From Castellaniella sp. MT123 (GTDB lineage Bacteria; Pseudomonadota; Gammaproteobacteria; Burkholderiales; Burkholderiaceae_B), in contig NZ_CP154879.1 in NCBI RefSeq assembly GCF_039614765.1, positions 124,001 through 188,000 on the forward strand: DNA of 64,000 bases, read 5' to 3'. Shown one piece after another: positions 51,464 to 59,514 of this stretch. Made by a program: the position numbers and the translations under genes. Numbering within the stretch: position 1 is the stretch's first letter; each line of letters starts with the position of its first letter. A model generated the notes under the pieces. The model ran no database searches. It worked only from the letters and a program-made list of their open reading frames with translations, and was not told the origin of the DNA.

Positions 51464-52462
51464 TCATGGCCCTGGCTGACAGACGTCCGGGCCGCCGTCG
51501 GGCGTGCCCGGCGCCGATGACCCTGCGGAAGTCCCGGGTGACCCGGCGGCGCCGGATCCATCCGGCAGCGGCCAAGATGGCAATGCGTCCGCGCCCGAGG
51601 GCGGCTGATTTGTGCCGCCAGGTATCCCTGCGTCGGGGGTGGCGATCGGCGGGGGCTTCGGCGGCCGGGGATCGGTCGGCCCAGGCGCGCCGTCATCCAC
51701 ATAGAGGATCCGCCCGTCGGCCAGCGCTGGCCAGAGTGCCGGATGGGACTGCATGGCGATATTGATCTGTCGTCGGAAGGGCAGGTAGCCCGCTGTCATC
51801 ATCCGGCGGTTCAGCGCATCACTGCTTAACGGTGCCAATGCCCGGACGATGACTGTCATGCCGGGCAGCAGGGGGCGCTGCGGCCACCCGAGTTCCATCA
51901 CCAGCGTGTTCGCCTCGTGGATGGTCACGCCTGATCGAGGGCCACGGCCCTGGGGCCAGCCCTGGGCCTGATGGCGCGCCTGTTGCAGCGCCTGATAGTC
52001 GTTACGGATCAGCGGCTGTCCGCGAAATGCGCGAGGCCCCTTCACGTCAGGGTCGGCATGGTCCGCGAAGGCGGCAGGCGAGGGTTGCACGATGTGGATC
52101 CGCCAGGGGAATCCCAGCGCCCGGCGCTGCTCCGTCAGTGCGCGTGCCAGCGCCCGCGAGTCCGGGTGGGTCATCCGCAGGCCATGCTCGAACGCGCTGG
52201 CGATCGCCTGGGGGTTTGCCTGGCGTGTCGCGCCCACGCGGGCCGCTTCCACCAGCACCAGGCTGAGCGTCTGGCGCAGCGTCATCCAGTGCGCCAGTTC
52301 GACTCCCCCCAGGCCCAGCAGCAGGACGGGGATCAAAACAATCAGGAATTCCGCCATGCCGGCGCCGCGCTGATCCAGCCGGCCTCGTGCGGCCGCGATG
52401 CGCTGGGCAACGGTATCGGACCGGGGAATGGTTTCTGGAGAGGAAAAGATGGAATCTCGCAT
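51464..52462 (-). CDS. Orphan TadE-like pseudopilin-type protein with a Pro/Gly-rich tail
   Basis: 332 residues. After about 30 polar residues comes QRGAGMAEFLIVLIPVLLLGLGGVELAHW, the TadE/TadG-type cleavage and membrane segment (GxxxxEF). The middle region is a soluble domain of unknown fold, and the last 75 residues are rich in Pro, Gly and Ser. No other tad genes (tadABC, rcpA, tadV) are in the window. It could be a minor pseudopilin acting with a remote tad locus, or an independent surface protein. Confidence 0.75.
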   Translation of the reverse strand: MRDSIFSSPETIPRSDTVAQRIAAARGRLDQRGAGMAEFLIVLIPVLLLGLGGVELAHWMTLRQTLSLVLVEAARVGATRQANPQAIASAFEHGLRMTHPDSRALARALTEQRRALGFPWRIHIVQPSPAAFADHADPDVKGPRAFRGQPLIRNDYQALQQARHQAQGWPQGRGPRSGVTIHEANTLVMELGWPQRPLLPGMTVIVRALAPLSSDALNRRMMTAGYLPFRRQINIAMQSHPALWPALADGRILYVDDGAPGPTDPRPPKPPPIATPDAGIPGGTNQPPSGADALPSWPLPDGSGAAGSPGTSAGSSAPGTPDGGPDVCQPGP

Positions 52463-52637
52463 GTGGGGCCCTGCTGGAAGGGACAGGGCCAGTATGCGGG
52501 TGGTGGACGTGGGCGGACAGTGCCAGAACTACGCTAGGCTGAAATGAGCACGAGGCTATCGGGTGTCCCGCGCGTTGAGTGATATCGGTAAGGTCACCGT
52601 AGCGGCGGCCGGTGTCGCGGTACAGCTGCCGCCGGTT

Positions 52638-53573
52638 TCAGTGGAGGGAATCCGATCCCGGCGCCTGCAGCCGTTCGCTGGCATCCAGAAACAGGGCGGC
52701 GCAGTCCACCGCGTCGAAGTCATAGGGTTTTCCGCAGAAATTGCAATCGATATGGACATGGCCCTGCTCGGTCAGAATGTCTTCGATTTCGGCTTGGCCC
52801 AATGAACGCAGCATCGCGGCCACCCGGTCGCGATTGCAGGGGCAGTACCAGTGCACGTCCTGTTCAGGAAAAGCCAGCAGGTCGTCTTCCCAGAACAGCT
52901 TGTGGATCAGCGTGTCCGGGGTTTCCGCCAGCAGTTCTTCGGGTTTGATGGTTTCCGCCAGTGTCTGGCAGTGGACCCAGGTGGCCTCGGTGGATTGCGG
53001 GTCGATCGGTGCCGCGCCCGGGGCGCTTCCTGTGGGCAGACGCTGCAGCAGCAGCCCCGCGCAGTGGTGCGCGTCGGAAGCCAGCCACAGCCGTGTCTCC
53101 AGCTGTTCGGAATGCTGCATGTAGTGTTCCAGGGCGGCGGCGACGGTGTGGCCTTCCAGGGACACGATACCCTGGTAGGGACTGGCACCCGCCTGGCGTC
53201 CGGCCGGATCCAGAAGCACCGAGAAGCGGCCCTGGCCGTCCGCGTTCAGAAGTTGCTGCAGAGTGATGTCATCCGGGATCGTCGATCCAGGATCCCGCAG
53301 GTGCGCGGTGGCGCGCAGCTGCAGCTGGGACGTGCATTCGACCATGATCAGGCGCACAGGCCCGTTGCCCTGCAACTGCAGCACGACGGATCCGTCGAAC
53401 TTGATGTTGCCGGCCAGCAGGACGCTGGCCGCGGCCAGCTCGCCCAGCAGCCGCGCCACGACGGGCGGAAGATCCTGGTGGGCAAGTCCGGTCTGCCAGG
53501 CCCGGCCAAGATGCAGCACCTGAATACGGGTGCTGTGGTCGGTCGTGAGAAATTTCTTCAGGATGTCGGTCAT
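52638..53573 (-). CDS. hslO: Redox-regulated chaperone Hsp33
   Basis: Holdase chaperone activated by oxidation; 311 residues. The zinc-binding C-terminal switch is complete with Cys244, Cys246 (YCPCN) and Cys277, Cys280 (CNFCG). The N-terminal chaperone domain has GELAAASVLLAGNIKFDGSVVLQLQGNGPVRL. Its ATG overlaps the stop of the upstream RDD-family gene (ATGA), so the two are co-translated. The 175 bp between it and the TadE-like gene hold nothing recognisable. Confidence 0.96.
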   Translation of the reverse strand: MTDILKKFLTTDHSTRIQVLHLGRAWQTGLAHQDLPPVVARLLGELAAASVLLAGNIKFDGSVVLQLQGNGPVRLIMVECTSQLQLRATAHLRDPGSTIPDDITLQQLLNADGQGRFSVLLDPAGRQAGASPYQGIVSLEGHTVAAALEHYMQHSEQLETRLWLASDAHHCAGLLLQRLPTGSAPGAAPIDPQSTEATWVHCQTLAETIKPEELLAETPDTLIHKLFWEDDLLAFPEQDVHWYCPCNRDRVAAMLRSLGQAEIEDILTEQGHVHIDCNFCGKPYDFDAVDCAALFLDASERLQAPGSDSLH

Positions 53574-54103
53574 GATTTTCCGGCGCGTGGCCCCAGGTCG
53601 TGCAGTTCCGTGCCCAGCAGGCGGTCATGCAGGAATTGCCCCTGAGGGTCGAACCAGGTCCAGAGAAAGATGGAAAAGGGCGCGGCGACGATCAGCAGGT
53701 CGAGCGAAGGCAATCCGGTTGCCTGGGACAGACCCGCGATCAGCAAGGCTGCCAGCAGCGGCAGCGGCCAGAGCAGCACGTAGCGCAGGACCATGCGCGA
53801 GCCGCGCAGCGGCTGTCCGCCACGGTCCGTCAGGCGGATGTTCCAGGTCTTCATCGGCAGAGTCTGACCGCCCCGGCGCCAGCAGGCCAGAAAGTAGACG
53901 CCAATTGCCAGAAACAGGAAGGCCTGACGGGCATGGCGCAACATGAGGCCGCTGCGGCTTTGCGTCAGGGTGTCGAACAGGTAGCCTGCCAGAAATACGA
54001 CGCCAAACAGCAGGACACCCTCGTACATCATGCAGGCAAAGCGTCGCAGGCGCGCCGGGGCGGGGGGCACCGTGCCCGGTCGGGCGGCGAAAGAGTCGGC
54101 CAT
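53570..54103 (-). CDS. RDD family membrane protein
   Basis: 177-residue integral membrane protein. The RDD signature is RLRRFACMMYEGVLLFGV near the N-terminus (family Arg-Asp-Asp is here diverged to Arg-Arg and Tyr-Glu) and later WFDPQGQFLHDRLLGTEL. Three to four transmembrane segments. Start at the ATG 54101-54103; an upstream TTG extension of 10 residues is less likely. Function unknown; overlaps hslO by 4 bp. Confidence 0.85.
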   Translation of the reverse strand: MADSFAARPGTVPPAPARLRRFACMMYEGVLLFGVVFLAGYLFDTLTQSRSGLMLRHARQAFLFLAIGVYFLACWRRGGQTLPMKTWNIRLTDRGGQPLRGSRMVLRYVLLWPLPLLAALLIAGLSQATGLPSLDLLIVAAPFSIFLWTWFDPQGQFLHDRLLGTELHDLGPRAGKS

Positions 54104-54228
54104 CGTGGGAGAATCAGCTTGAAAACACAACATTATCCCACGCGTCGGCGTGTACCTCTGCGTTTCGGTTTGTCCGGCGGGTCGGGCGAAACCGGATTCG
54201 CCCGATTGTCAGGGGAACGGAATAAGTC

Positions 54229-54256
54229 AAAGGCCGCTCCCGAAGGAGCGGCCTTT
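54229..54256 (-). terminator. Rho-independent terminator with UUCG tetraloop
   Basis: A perfect 12-bp stem (AAAGGCCGCTCC with GGAGCGGCCTTT) closes a 4-base loop. Read on the minus strand the loop is C(TTCG)G, the very stable UUCG type, followed by TTTGACTTATT. It ends the transcript of the small gene at 54284-54472. Confidence 0.8.
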
Positions 54257-54283
54257 GCGCAGAACCCGAAGTGATCCGGAGGA

Positions 54284-54472
54284 TCAGTGGGCAGTGCGAA
54301 CCGTGTGGTGCGCGCGGGATTCCGGGGCCTTGAAGAAGCCGATAGCTGTCTGGAACAGATGCTTCAGGGCGCGATCCAGCGCGTATTCCTGCTGCGCCTC
54401 GATGGCTTCGGCCAACAGTTGGCGTTCCATTGCGTCGGTCAGGCGGATATCGGAATTTTGCAGCGCTTTCAT
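54284..54472 (-). CDS. Small hypothetical protein (62 aa)
   Basis: Unrecognised small cytoplasmic protein. The sequence is alpha-helical in character (SDIRLTDAMERQLLAEAIEA, then QQEYALDRALKHLFQTAIGFF), with a basic, His-rich end. Support for a real gene: AGAGG ribosome binding site 8 bp upstream, a promoter with perfect TATAAT inside nested palindromes, and a strong terminator directly downstream. It is a single-gene unit between rlmL-type and RDD genes. Function unknown. Confidence 0.7.
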   Translation of the reverse strand: MKALQNSDIRLTDAMERQLLAEAIEAQQEYALDRALKHLFQTAIGFFKAPESRAHHTVRTAH

Positions 54473-54507
54473 GGCAAGCCTCTTTGCTTGAAAAGAGCGT
54501 TTCGCTC

Positions 54508-54548
54508 GGGTTAACCCTATTATAGGGTTTACCCTAGTTCAAAAGCAA
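54508..54548 (-). promoter_or_regulatory. Promoter with nested palindromic operator for the 62-aa protein gene
   Basis: On the minus strand TTGCTT (54543-54548), an 18-bp spacer and a consensus TATAAT (54519-54524). The -10 is the centre of a perfect 17-bp palindrome (54513-54529), flanked by GGGTTAACCC (54508-54517) and AGGGTTTACCCT (54524-54535). Three GGGT/ACCC-type repeats in 28 bp suggest a repressor site. Confidence 0.6.
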
Positions 54549-54600
54549 GCCGTATCCTCCGGTCAATTTTCATGCTGCGCTGCAGTGTCGTAAAAACCCC

Positions 54601-56103
54601 TCATGTGGGCTTACGGTAGCTGGATGTCACCAGGTCGAACTGGAACAATCGGCAGTCCAGGGCGCCATTGTGCAGCGGGTGGCGGCGCCGGGCCTTCAGG
54701 CGCAACTGTCCGGGCAGATCCAGGTCGCTGGTGATGATGTTGAGTTGCCAGCCGCCAAAATGCTGCTTGAGCTGCGTCGCCCATTCCGACCATAGGGTCG
54801 CTTCGCTGTCGTTCAGACGTTCGCCATACGGAGGATTGGTGACGATCCAGCCCGACTCGGCCGGCGGCATCATGTGGCGGACATCGCAGACCTCGAAGCG
54901 GATGGTGTCCGGGCTCAGGTGGGCCCGATCGACGTTGGCGCGGGCCGCCTCGATGGCCGCCGGCTGGATGTCGCTGCCCACCAGGGGTTGCTCCAACCGC
55001 GGAGCGATGTGGGTGCGGGCGTCATCCTTCAGGTCGCGCCAGAGTCTGGCGTCGTGGGACCGCAAGCGCTCGAAGCCGAAGGGGCGCCAGATGCCGGGGG
55101 GCACGCCCAGGGCGATCCAGGCCGCTTCGATCAGAATGGTGCCACTGCCGCAGAACGGATCCAGCAGAGGGGTGTCGGGCATCCAGCCCGACAGCGCCAG
55201 CAGGCCGGCGGCGAGATTCTCGCGCAGCGGCGCCTCTCCTTTGTCCAGGCGCCAGCCGCGCTTGAACAGCGACTCGCCGGAGACGTCCAGATAGAGCGTG
55301 GCCTGCCGGGCATCCAGAAATAGATGGACGCGGGCGTCCGGCCGGACCGTATCGATGTCGGGGCGGGCGCCTTCGCGCTCGCGCAGGCGGTCGCAGATGC
55401 CGTCCTTGGCGCGCAGATTGCAGTACTGCAGGCTGCGCATCGGGCTGCCGATGGCTGAGGTGTCTACCCGCAGCGATTGTTCAGGGCCGAACCAGCGTTC
55501 CCATTCGGTCTGCCGGGCCAGTTCGAGGATGTCGTCCTCGGTGTGGATGTCGGCCTGGGCGACTTGTACCAGGACGCGGGTCGCCAGGCGTGAGTACAGA
55601 TTGGCCCGCAGCACGCCCTGCCAGTCGGCCTGGAAGTGGCAGCCTGCGCGTCCTGACCGGACGCCCCCGTAGCCCAGTGCCTGGAGTTCCAGCGCCAGAG
55701 CTTCCTCGAGGCCGTGCGGGCAGGGGGCGAAGACGTGAAAGGTTTCCGCGCTGCGTGGGGTCCGCGCTGCGCGTGGCTGGCGCTGGATGCGCGGGCGAGT
55801 GTCGGCCGGGGCGTCGGCCGACCCCGCGCGCGCCGGTCCGGATGCGCGCGGCGCGCGGGCGGGCTTGTCCCGGCGATCCGGGCGATCAAAGCGATCGGGG
55901 CCGGCTGCCTTGTCCGGGCGGGCAGGCCTGCCGGGAGCAGGGGCCTGGTCCCTTTCGCCGGGCCGGGCCTGCTGGGCGCGTTCCTGCAAGGCTGCCTGGC
56001 GGGCGCGGGCGCCCGAGCGTGCGCGGCGCTCGCCTTCCGCCGGTGCGGCGGTTCCAGTTTTCTTTGTCAGACTCAGCGTCTTGCGGGGGGGGGAATCGGT
56101 CAT
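54601..56103 (-). CDS. THUMP-domain rRNA methyltransferase (RlmL-like)
   Basis: SAM-dependent RNA methyltransferase, 500 residues. The first 118 residues are a low-complexity, Arg/Pro/Ala/Asp-rich tail, then a THUMP domain (from about 119, FHVFAPCPHGLEEALALEL) and a Rossmann methyltransferase with LLDPFCGSGTILIEAAW and the NPPYGER catalytic motif. It corresponds to the N-terminal (m2G2445 of 23S rRNA) half of Escherichia coli RlmKL, without the RlmK part. Last gene of the operon leuS-lptE-holA-proA-hemJ-rlmL, 5 bp after hemJ. Confidence 0.9.
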   Translation of the reverse strand: MTDSPPRKTLSLTKKTGTAAPAEGERRARSGARARQAALQERAQQARPGERDQAPAPGRPARPDKAAGPDRFDRPDRRDKPARAPRASGPARAGSADAPADTRPRIQRQPRAARTPRSAETFHVFAPCPHGLEEALALELQALGYGGVRSGRAGCHFQADWQGVLRANLYSRLATRVLVQVAQADIHTEDDILELARQTEWERWFGPEQSLRVDTSAIGSPMRSLQYCNLRAKDGICDRLREREGARPDIDTVRPDARVHLFLDARQATLYLDVSGESLFKRGWRLDKGEAPLRENLAAGLLALSGWMPDTPLLDPFCGSGTILIEAAWIALGVPPGIWRPFGFERLRSHDARLWRDLKDDARTHIAPRLEQPLVGSDIQPAAIEAARANVDRAHLSPDTIRFEVCDVRHMMPPAESGWIVTNPPYGERLNDSEATLWSEWATQLKQHFGGWQLNIITSDLDLPGQLRLKARRRHPLHNGALDCRLFQFDLVTSSYRKPT

Positions 56104-56108
56104 GGAAT

Positions 56109-56525
56109 TCAGAATGGTTTGACGACCACCAGGATCAGGATGAGCAGCAGCAGCAGGACCGGGATTTCATTGAACCAGCGGAAATATCGGTGGCCGTGCC
56201 GGCAGGATCCGGTGGTGAGGGCCCGCAGATGGTGGCGGCAGGCAAGATGAAAGACGATCAGGGCCAGAACGGCCAGCAGCTTCGCATGCATCCAGCCCTG
56301 GCCCTGGCCGATGCCATAGCCAAGCCATAGCGCGAGGCCCAGGATCAGCGCCAGGATGGCCAGTGGCGTCATGAAACGGTAGAGGCGCCCGGCCATGCCC
56401 AGCAGCACGGCGCGGGTGCCGGGGTCGCCGGTCTGTGCCAGGTTGACGTAGATGCGCGGCAGATAGAACAGGCCCGCGAACCAGGACACGACGAACAGGA
56501 TGTGGAAGGTCTTGACCCACAGCAT
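56109..56525 (-). CDS. HemJ/CopD family membrane protein
   Basis: 138-residue protein with four transmembrane segments, matching the HemJ-type (UPF0093) protoporphyrinogen IX oxidase family: MLWVKTFHILFVVSWFAGLFYLPRI and GWMHAKLLAVLALIVFH, with conserved His and Lys. In many proteobacteria HemJ does the penultimate heme step. It starts 2 bp after proA. A CopD-like copper role is less likely because of the length and motif fit. Confidence 0.87.
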   Translation of the reverse strand: MLWVKTFHILFVVSWFAGLFYLPRIYVNLAQTGDPGTRAVLLGMAGRLYRFMTPLAILALILGLALWLGYGIGQGQGWMHAKLLAVLALIVFHLACRHHLRALTTGSCRHGHRYFRWFNEIPVLLLLLILILVVVKPF

Positions 56526-56527
56526 CG

Positions 56528-57793
56528 TCAACCCCGCAACTGGCCTTCGCCGGTCAGTACCCATTTCTGGATTGTCAGCCCTTCGAGCCCGACGGGGCCG
56601 CGGGCGTGCAGGCGGTTGGTGGAAATTCCGATCTCGGCCCCCAGGCCGTACTCGAAGCCGTCCGCAAAACAAGTGGGCAGGTTCACATAGACCGAGCTGG
56701 AATCGACTTCGCGCTGGAAGCGTTGGGCGGCGGCGATGTCCTCCGTCACGATCGATTCCGTGTGTTCGGAGCTGTAGCGGGCGATGTGGTCCATGGCTTC
56801 GTCCAGGGAATCGACCACCCGGACCGCTAGGATCGGGGCCAGGAATTCGGTCGCCCAGTCTTCCTCGGTGGCAGGGATCGACCCCGGCAGCAGGGCAGCG
56901 GCGCGCGGGCAGGCACGCAGTTCCACGCCCAATTCCGCGAACCGGGCCTCGGCCCGAGGCAGCCATTGGCTTGCGACGTCCGCGTGCACCAGCAGCGTTT
57001 CCATCGCGCCGCAGATGCCGCAGCGATAGGTCTTGGCGTTGACCGCGATCTCCAGGGCACGGTCCAGGTTGGCCGCGCGATCCACGTAAACGTGGCAGTT
57101 GCCGTCCAGGTGCTTGATGAGCGGCACGCGGGATTCGGCCGACAGGCGGGCGATCAGGCCCTTGCCGCCGCGCGGGATGATGACGTCGATGGTGTCGGTC
57201 ATGGTGATCATCTCGCCGACCGCCGAGCGGTCCGGGGTGTCCACGACCTGGACGGCCTGGGGCGGCAGACCAGCGGCCCGCAGGCCGGCCTGAATGACCG
57301 CGCCCAGTGCCTGGTTCGAGTGGAAGGCTTCGCTGCCGCCGCGCAGGATCGTGGCATTGCCTGATTTCAGGCACAGGGCCGCGGCATCGATGGTGACGTT
57401 GGGGCGGGATTCGTAGATGATGCCGATCACCCCCAGGGGCACCCGCATGCGCGCCACGCGCATGCCGTTGGGGCGGATGATGGTTTCGCTGAGGCTGCCG
57501 ACGGGATCGGGCATGGCGGCGATCTGCGCCAGACCCGTTGCCATGGTGTCGATCGCCTTGTCGGACAGACGCAGGCGGTCCATCAGGGGCGCCTCCAGCC
57601 CACGCTCGGCGGCGGCCTGCAGGTCGCGCGCGTTTTCGGCTTGCAGCCAGGCCCGGCGGCTTTGCAATTGATCGGCCATGGCCAGCAAGGCTGCCGATTT
57701 GGCGGCGCCCGATGCGGTGCGCATCTGGCGTGCGGCCTCGCGGGCCTGTCGGCCCAGGGTCTGTAAGGAGGAAACCGTGGAGGTATCGTTCAT
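56528..57793 (-). CDS. proA: Gamma-glutamyl phosphate reductase
   Basis: NADPH-dependent enzyme of proline synthesis, 421 residues. Characteristic parts: [31 protein letters not shown] and [12 protein letters not shown]; the catalytic Cys261 is in [13 protein letters not shown] (usual form [13 protein letters not shown]). The ring-closed product pyrroline-5-carboxylate goes to ProC elsewhere. It lies 27 bp after holA and 2 bp before hemJ. Confidence 0.96.
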   Translation of the reverse strand: MNDTSTVSSLQTLGRQAREAARQMRTASGAAKSAALLAMADQLQSRRAWLQAENARDLQAAAERGLEAPLMDRLRLSDKAIDTMATGLAQIAAMPDPVGSLSETIIRPNGMRVARMRVPLGVIGIIYESRPNVTIDAAALCLKSGNATILRGGSEAFHSNQALGAVIQAGLRAAGLPPQAVQVVDTPDRSAVGEMITMTDTIDVIIPRGGKGLIARLSAESRVPLIKHLDGNCHVYVDRAANLDRALEIAVNAKTYRCGICGAMETLLVHADVASQWLPRAEARFAELGVELRACPRAAALLPGSIPATEEDWATEFLAPILAVRVVDSLDEAMDHIARYSSEHTESIVTEDIAAAQRFQREVDSSSVYVNLPTCFADGFEYGLGAEIGISTNRLHARGPVGLEGLTIQKWVLTGEGQLRG

Positions 57794-57820
57794 GACGGCT
57801 CGGTCAAAAAAATTCAGGAA

Positions 57821-58873
57821 TCAGGCGCGGCGCGTGCCCACGACGGCCACCCGCAGCACGAGTCGGGCCAGCTCGTCCCAGGGATCCCGCAGGCGTCCAT
57901 CGACCGGGATGCCCTTGATGAGGCAATCGATCTCGTGGGCATGCCGCACGGCCGCAGGCCACGCGGATGCCGGTACCCGGTGCAGGGCCTGCCGGATCAG
58001 CCGCTCGCGCGTGCCGAAGATGCGCTGCGCGCGCAAGGCCGCGTCCAGGCCATGGTCGGTGCCGGCGCTCAGGCGTGCCAGGATACGGATCTCCTCGCCC
58101 ACGGCCCAGAGCACAAGCAGTAATGCCTCGCCTTCGCCCCGCAGGCCCGAGAGCACCGTCAGCGCACGGTCTGCCTGACCCGCCAGCATGGCATCGCGTA
58201 GATCATACAGATTGTACCGGGCCACGTTCAGAACGGCAGCCTGCACCTGGCCCAGGCTGAGCGGGCCCGCCGGGTACAGCAGGGCCAGCTTCTGGATCTC
58301 TTGGTGGGCCGCCAGCAGGTTGCCTTCAACTTTGTCGGTCAGCCAAGCCAACGTCTCGGCATCCGCGGTGTGTTGCTGGCGCCCCAGGCGGCCGGCAATC
58401 CAGCCGGGCAGCGCCGCCCGTTGTACAGTCGGCACGTCCAGCCAGGTGGCGTTGTTTCTGAGGGCGAGCACCCACTTTCCCTGCTGCGTGGCCTTGTCCA
58501 GCAGCGGCAGCCGGATCAGGATCCGGACGTCGGGCAGGGATCCGTCGCCCGCCATGGATGCAAGCGCCTGCAGGGCATCGGAGCCGGACTTGCCGGGCTT
58601 GCCGGTCGGCAGGCTGATTTCCAGCATGCGCAGGTCGCCGAACAGGGATGTGTTGCGTGCCGTCGCCAGCGCCGTGCTCCAGTCGCTGCGGGCATCCATC
58701 ACCAGGTGGGTGCGTTCGCCGCAGCCCTGGCGGATCGCGGCTGCGCGATAGGCGTCCGCCACTTCGGTGACCAGCAGAATCTCGTCGCCCGACAGGACCG
58801 TGCAGGGGGATAGCGCATGCCCGGACGCAAGCTGCGCAATGAGCTGATCGGCGTCGGGCGCGCGCGTGGCCAT
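57821..58873 (-). CDS. holA: DNA polymerase III delta subunit
   Basis: 350-residue clamp-loader subunit that opens the beta clamp. It starts at the ATG 58871-58873, which shares one base with the lptE stop (TGATG). AAA+-like fold with SGDEILLVTEVADAYR near the N-terminus and VEGNLLAAHQEIQKLALLYP in the collar region. Longer open frames upstream run antisense-free but through lptE and are rejected. Confidence 0.93.
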   Translation of the reverse strand: MATRAPDADQLIAQLASGHALSPCTVLSGDEILLVTEVADAYRAAAIRQGCGERTHLVMDARSDWSTALATARNTSLFGDLRMLEISLPTGKPGKSGSDALQALASMAGDGSLPDVRILIRLPLLDKATQQGKWVLALRNNATWLDVPTVQRAALPGWIAGRLGRQQHTADAETLAWLTDKVEGNLLAAHQEIQKLALLYPAGPLSLGQVQAAVLNVARYNLYDLRDAMLAGQADRALTVLSGLRGEGEALLLVLWAVGEEIRILARLSAGTDHGLDAALRAQRIFGTRERLIRQALHRVPASAWPAAVRHAHEIDCLIKGIPVDGRLRDPWDELARLVLRVAVVGTRRA

Positions 58874-59514
58874 CAGTAGGTCAGGCCGCCCGGACTGGCC
58901 GGACTGGCCGGGGATCTCCTCTGGCCGGAGCGTTGGATCGTGTCGCCGGGCAGCGGCACGACCGGCCGGTCGGCGGCATTGCGGTAGGCTGCCTGGACGT
59001 CGGGTGCGCTCATGCGACGCAGGATCTGGTCGATCAGGCCGTTGCGCATGTCCTTGAAGGTGCGCGTGATTTCGCTTTCCTTGGCCTGGACGATGCGATC
59101 GTTGTAGGGCAGTTCGCGCACGCTGCGCAGGGTCGTGGGCGCCAGCAGCACGTGTCCGGTCCGGTCCAGCAGCTCGAAGCTGAAGTTCAGATCCAGTTCG
59201 TATTCCTCGACACGGCCCTCCGCGTCGATGGACAGTTGTCGCAGATTCTGCGTTTCGGTGATCTGATGCAGATAGACGTCCGCATCGGTGCGGCGGTCGG
59301 TGAATCGCGTGTCCGGCGAATTGGCCAGCACCGTGCGCTTCAGGCGCGCGCCGAATTCCGCATCCAGATCGATGTTGGTATAGATGCTGTGAAAGGGCAG
59401 CGGAGTGGCCCCCTTCAGGTGGAAACCGCAGGCGCCCAGCGCCAGCAGGCACGCCAGGCCCAGCATCAGGCGCAGGCGGCGGGCATGGGCGATGAGGAAG
59501 GTCATGGATCTCAT
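58873..59514 (-). CDS. lptE: LPS-assembly lipoprotein LptE
   Basis: Outer-membrane lipoprotein that plugs LptD during lipopolysaccharide export; 213 residues. The lipobox LALGAC places the lipidated Cys at position 29, followed by [12 protein letters not shown], the family hallmark. The C-terminal 30 residues are Pro/Ser/Gly-rich. The start overlaps the leuS stop; a second ATG lies 9 bp downstream. Its stop overlaps holA. Confidence 0.94.
   Translation of the reverse strand: MRSMTFLIAHARRLRLMLGLACLLALGACGFHLKGATPLPFHSIYTNIDLDAEFGARLKRTVLANSPDTRFTDRRTDADVYLHQITETQNLRQLSIDAEGRVEEYELDLNFSFELLDRTGHVLLAPTTLRSVRELPYNDRIVQAKESEITRTFKDMRNGLIDQILRRMSAPDVQAAYRNAADRPVVPLPGDTIQRSGQRRSPASPASPGGLTY

Noticed and set aside
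52463-52637. A missing gene between the TadE-like gene and hslO
   Set aside because: The 175 bp show no frame with a ribosome binding site or recognisable protein.
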